Assembly: GCA_022865705.1 (NCBI GenBank)
Contig: JALHTG010000102.1
Coordinates: forward strand, 1 to 32,964
Origin: Candidatus Bathyarchaeota archaeon
GTDB lineage: Archaea; Thermoproteota; Bathyarchaeia; 40CM-2-53-6; JALHTG01
DNA: 32,964 bases
Direction: 5' to 3'
Shown: positions 31,314-32,964 of the stretch, piece by piece
Layout of the letters: each line of letters opens with the position of its first letter
Position numbering within the stretch: position 1 is the first letter of the stretch
Notes under the pieces: model-generated
The model's database searches: none
The model's input: only the letters and a program-made list of their open reading frames with translations
What the model was told of the DNA's origin: nothing
Program-made: the position numbers and the translations under genes

Positions 31314-31415
31314 TCAAATGCTGTTGCGTTTGGAACAACTTGTTCCGTGATGTTTCAGTTGCTCACTCGACTTGAAAACGGATCCACAATGTGCGCAGCG
31401 ATAAGCTTCACTCAA
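31314..31415 (-). CDS. 33-residue C2H2 zinc-finger protein
   Basis: TTG-initiated small ORF with a GATGAGG purine stretch upstream. YRCAHCGSVFKSSEQLKHH is a C2H2-type finger (C-x2-C-x12-H, or H with the adjacent His), with a further Cys in GTSCSK. Archaeal single C2H2 proteins are known from viruses and mobile elements and bind DNA. It is flanked by GC elements at 31293 and 31455, so it may be a fragment or part of the mobile intergenic material. Confidence 0.5.
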   Translation of the reverse strand: MSEAYRCAHCGSVFKSSEQLKHHGTSCSKRNSI

Positions 31416-31454
31416 TCACGCCTCATCTCCAATCATTGCCTTAGCTAACACCAT

Positions 31455-31465
31455 TAGCGTGCGCT
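31455..31465. repeat. GC element copy
   Basis: TAGCGTGCGCT, same core as the copy at 28190-28206. Confidence 0.45.
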
Positions 31466-31592
31466 CGACTCCTCTTCCCACTGAATCGAAAACCTTTCAC
31501 TTTTGATAAGCTGTGAGGGCCCTTTGATCTCACCTAAACACAGATCTTTAAGTATAGGCTAGAAGTGGGTTCGATGAAACTCGCTGATCAAC

Positions 31593-32678
31593 ATGGTGAC
31601 ATCATCAGATCTGCTATGCGGATTCGAGGAACTGTCGGTGAAGCTACGGCGGTCAGTAAAGCTTGACCACCTCCTTGCTTTAACTGACCATAACGGGCTG
31701 CTCCAGCACGCAAGATTCTCCGTTCCAGCCAGACGGGAAGGCTACACGGTCGACGACAACGCCCGGGCGCTAGTGTTTGCAGTGAAGGCGGATCGCTTAG
31801 TACCCAATCCAAACATACTCGAGCTACAACGCAAATTCATCAGTTTCTTACTCCTAATGCAGGAGGAAGACGGCCGGTTCCATAACTTCATGGATTTCTC
31901 GCAGAGGATCATCGATGAACTCATGGTTGGAGATCACTTAGGCCGCGCGATCTGGGCGGCAGGCGCAGCGATCAATTCCAACATGTCAAGTGGAATGAAA
32001 GCATCGGCACGACTCATTTTTGATCGTGCATTGCCGTGGGCTAGAGCGTCAACATCGCCACGAACAAGAGCCTACGCCTGCCTGGGTCTCCATGAGCGGC
32101 TCTACGCTGAGCCCGATGACAGTAATTTGAGAGTAAATCTCAAATTAATGGCCGACAGCCTCGTTGCATTGTATAACACTAGCCGAGCTTCGGATTGGGA
32201 GTGGTTCGAGAACATACTAACCTACGACAACCCGCGGCTAAGCCAAGCATTACTCGCTGCATATCTGTCTCTAGGCGAACAGACATACCTTGCTGTGGCT
32301 GAGACAACTCTTCGATTCTTAAAGGAAACCGAGACGATCAATGAAACTCACGTGCCTATAGGAAACCGAGGATGGTATGTTAGGAGAGAGACCAGAGCTC
32401 TTTACGATCAACAGCCCATTGAGCCTGGCGCGATGATCGAGGCCGCCACCATTGCCTACAAACTGAATCGATCTAAGCTATACGAAGAGATATTGCGACA
32501 GGCTTTAGGATGGTTTTTCGGTCTCAACACCAAATCTGTTGAGCTTTATGATGATTCAACGGGGGCGTGTTACGACGGCTTAACTCCAAAGGGTCTAAAC
32601 GAGAACCAAGGCGCGGAATCCACCCTTGCTTTCCTCTTGGCGGCGGAAGCATTCGTCAACGGCTTTGCACAAGATTAG
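31593..32678 (+). CDS. Alpha/alpha-barrel glycosidase-like protein (glycosyltransferase-associated type)
   Basis: A 361-residue, mostly helical protein. ARREGYTVDDNARALVFAV near residue 50 and LTYDNPRLSQALLAAYL near 210 are typical of the (alpha/alpha) toroid domain found beside or fused to glycosyltransferases and GH130 enzymes. GWYVRRETRALYDQQPIEPG and NENQGAESTLAFLLAAE lie near the C-terminus. It probably degrades or binds a mannan-type or related oligosaccharide in the cytoplasm. The ATG is preceded by a TATA-like TTTAAGTAT about 45 bases upstream. Its stop overlaps that of the convergent GH130 gene. Confidence 0.72.
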   Translation: MVTSSDLLCGFEELSVKLRRSVKLDHLLALTDHNGLLQHARFSVPARREGYTVDDNARALVFAVKADRLVPNPNILELQRKFISFLLLMQEEDGRFHNFMDFSQRIIDELMVGDHLGRAIWAAGAAINSNMSSGMKASARLIFDRALPWARASTSPRTRAYACLGLHERLYAEPDDSNLRVNLKLMADSLVALYNTSRASDWEWFENILTYDNPRLSQALLAAYLSLGEQTYLAVAETTLRFLKETETINETHVPIGNRGWYVRRETRALYDQQPIEPGAMIEAATIAYKLNRSKLYEEILRQALGWFFGLNTKSVELYDDSTGACYDGLTPKGLNENQGAESTLAFLLAAEAFVNGFAQD

Positions 32679-32964
32679 CCGACTAATGGTTGTGATTTCT
32701 TCAGTTCATCGAGGAATTCGTCGAGGGGGGCTCCAGCGACGCAACAAACTTTGTCAGCCCCACCGTAATATACCATGAGCTTTCCGTCTCGGATAACGGC
32801 TCCGTCCGGGAAAACCACATTTGGGACAACGCCATGCTTCTCGAATTCCATCTCCGGTTCAAGAATAGGTTCCTTGGTGCGTGCCAAAACCTTCGACGGG
32901 TTATCCAAATCAAGAAGAATTGCTCCCGTTCGGTAGATGCGTTCGACGCTCACGCCATGGTAGA
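32675..32964 (-). CDS. GH130-family glycoside phosphorylase, C-terminal part
   Basis: The frame stays open to the window edge (YHGV then SVERIYRTGAILLDLDNPSK), so the gene starts outside. VLARTKEPILEPE and VPNVVFPDGAVIRDGKLMVY are hallmarks of GH130 beta-1,4-mannosyl-oligosaccharide phosphorylases. YYGGADKVCCVAGAPLDE is the last blade and C-terminal helix. It phosphorolyses beta-mannosides. Convergent with the toroid-domain gene, with overlapping stops. Confidence 0.88.
   Translation of the reverse strand, partial: YHGVSVERIYRTGAILLDLDNPSKVLARTKEPILEPEMEFEKHGVVPNVVFPDGAVIRDGKLMVYYGGADKVCCVAGAPLDEFLDELKKSQPLVG

Noticed and set aside
1-32964. CRISPR array, rRNA, intact tRNA, insertion sequence with transposase
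   Set aside because: No regularly spaced direct repeats, no rRNA-like sequence, no complete cloverleaf and no transposase or integrase motif were found on either strand.

Overview
The window looks archaeal. It has a HerA-NurA pair, ACR3 arsenite efflux, an RPA-like OB-fold protein beside a DEAD-box helicase, small zinc-ribbon and C2H2 proteins, TATA-type promoters with short or absent leaders, and frequent GTG/TTG starts. Base composition is near even. An uncultured TACK-type archaeon (Bathyarchaeia-like) is my best guess, but this is inference; no rRNA or complete tRNA gene is present to settle it.

Layout. (1) 1-1976: 3' part of a metallo-beta-lactamase nuclease-like gene and a small dual-specificity phosphatase. 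(2) 2069-12245: an accessory, defence-like block. It opens with a 23-bp fragment matching a tRNA-Gly 3' end (possible attachment site). It then holds a deoxyribosyltransferase/SLOG-like protein, a radical SAM/SPASM enzyme preceded by a 27-codon ORF, an unknown protein, a convergent TIR / four-TM SLATT-like pair, a ribbon-helix-helix regulator with a dyad on its start codon, a HerA ATPase overlapping an enlarged NurA nuclease, a second SLOG/TIR-like protein and a winged-helix regulator. (3) 13260-18197: an arsenic cluster. Divergent arsR and acr3 are followed by a lipoyl H-protein homologue, two DGC-type proteins, an OsmC protein, an AbrB-type regulator and arsM. Decayed 5' pieces of arsM and acr3 lie inside it, so it has been duplicated and rearranged. 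(4) 18469-28746: a charged coiled-coil protein, an MFS transporter, bacterial-type MetK, an SRPBCC protein, a DUF362 protein, gamma-glutamyltransferase, an OB-fold/DEAD-box pair and a helical ferritin-like protein. Several truncated genes lie between them. (5) 28881-32964: a membrane-anchored phosphodiesterase, three very small zinc-binding proteins in a gene-poor 1.5 kb, and a glycan-metabolism pair at the right end.

A short GC palindrome (consensus about TGAAAAAGCGCGCGCTA) recurs in most intergenic gaps. It often sits at a stop codon or exactly where a gene fragment loses homology. It flanks the acr3 remnant as inverted copies and lies at the cut 5' edge of at least two other fragments. I regard it as an undescribed intergenic element, possibly a rearrangement junction.

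The strongest candidates for undescribed systems are the TIR + four-TM SLATT pair beside HerA/large-NurA and SLOG-like genes, the GC-palindrome element with its attached gene fragments, and the lipoyl-carrier/DGC/OsmC block inside the arsenic cluster.
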